Origin: Hydra vulgaris | Taxonomy: Eukaryota; Cnidaria; Hydrozoa; Anthoathecata; Hydridae | Direction of reading: 5' to 3' | Length of the DNA: 64,000 nt | Assembly: GCF_038396675.1 (NCBI RefSeq) | Contig: NC_088931.1 | Location: 24,817,001-24,881,000 of the forward strand | Part shown: one piece after another, positions 63,836 to 64,000 of the stretch | How positions within the stretch are numbered: position 1 is the first letter of the stretch | Layout: each line of letters opens with the position of its first letter | The notes under the pieces: generated by a model | What the model was told of the DNA's origin: nothing | Database searches by the model: none | What the model saw: the letters and a program-made list of their open reading frames with translations, nothing else | Program-made: the position numbers and the translations under genes

Positions 63836-64000
63836 TATTTTAGTTATTTTTTAACCAAAGTATAGAAGACAGAAAATTAGCCGAAGAAAGTTGTGGTTGT
63901 TGTAAAGTAATTAGACATTTACTAAAGAAATCCGTTAAAAACCATGTAATACACTGCACCAAAAGCATTTAATAATAAACAAAATGTAGTTTTAGAGTAG
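63836..64000. other. Flank of the Mutator-like gene
   Basis: AT-rich sequence upstream of the minus-strand ORF; the element probably continues past the window edge. No TIR can be assigned. Confidence 0.4.

Overview
The window is nuclear DNA from an animal with a very AT-rich, transposon-filled genome. Intron-containing ribosomal protein S3, many (TA)n arrays and a mix of decayed hAT, Ginger-like, Transib-like, Mutator-like, Tc1-like, SINE and LINE copies point to a cnidarian, most likely Hydra. The genus is inferred from the repeat mix and base composition, not from a diagnostic marker.

Only one host gene can be named with confidence: RPS3, plus strand, five coding exons between 48708 and 55198, with consensus splice sites and a nearly full-length protein. 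Almost everything else recognisable is mobile DNA in various states of decay.

Layout: 1-5.5 kb holds fragments of non-LTR retrotransposons and the first SINEs. 6-10.4 kb holds a TA array, a perfect palindrome, a foldback MITE and inverted pieces of a Tc1-like transposase. 11-16 kb holds LINE 3' ends, a decayed unnamed transposon gene split by a small hAT MITE, and a minus-strand LINE. 17-24 kb is a nest: copies of an unnamed repeat, several SINEs, a TA-flanked MITE and a complete 2.36-kb hAT element with an 8-bp target duplication. 24.8-35.4 kb has minisatellites, further LINE scraps and a 400-bp MITE. 35.6-36.5 kb is a broken Transib/RAG1-like transposase. 37-40.3 kb is an unclassified element with TIRs and a large broken ORF. 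40.3-45.6 kb is mostly featureless, with one long inverted repeat around a TA array. 45.65-48.8 kb is the most unusual part: the RPS3 promoter and first exon exist as an inverted duplicate, and a 2.7-kb Ginger-like element with a CCGG target duplication sits inside the inverted arm. 48.7-55.2 kb is RPS3. 56.2-62.0 kb is a hAT element carrying a second, Sola-like element inserted in its transposase gene. 62.3-63.8 kb is a broken Mutator-like transposase on the minus strand.

There are no operons. The window records repeated insertion around one housekeeping gene, and several insertions can be ordered by nesting and by target-site duplications read directly in the sequence.
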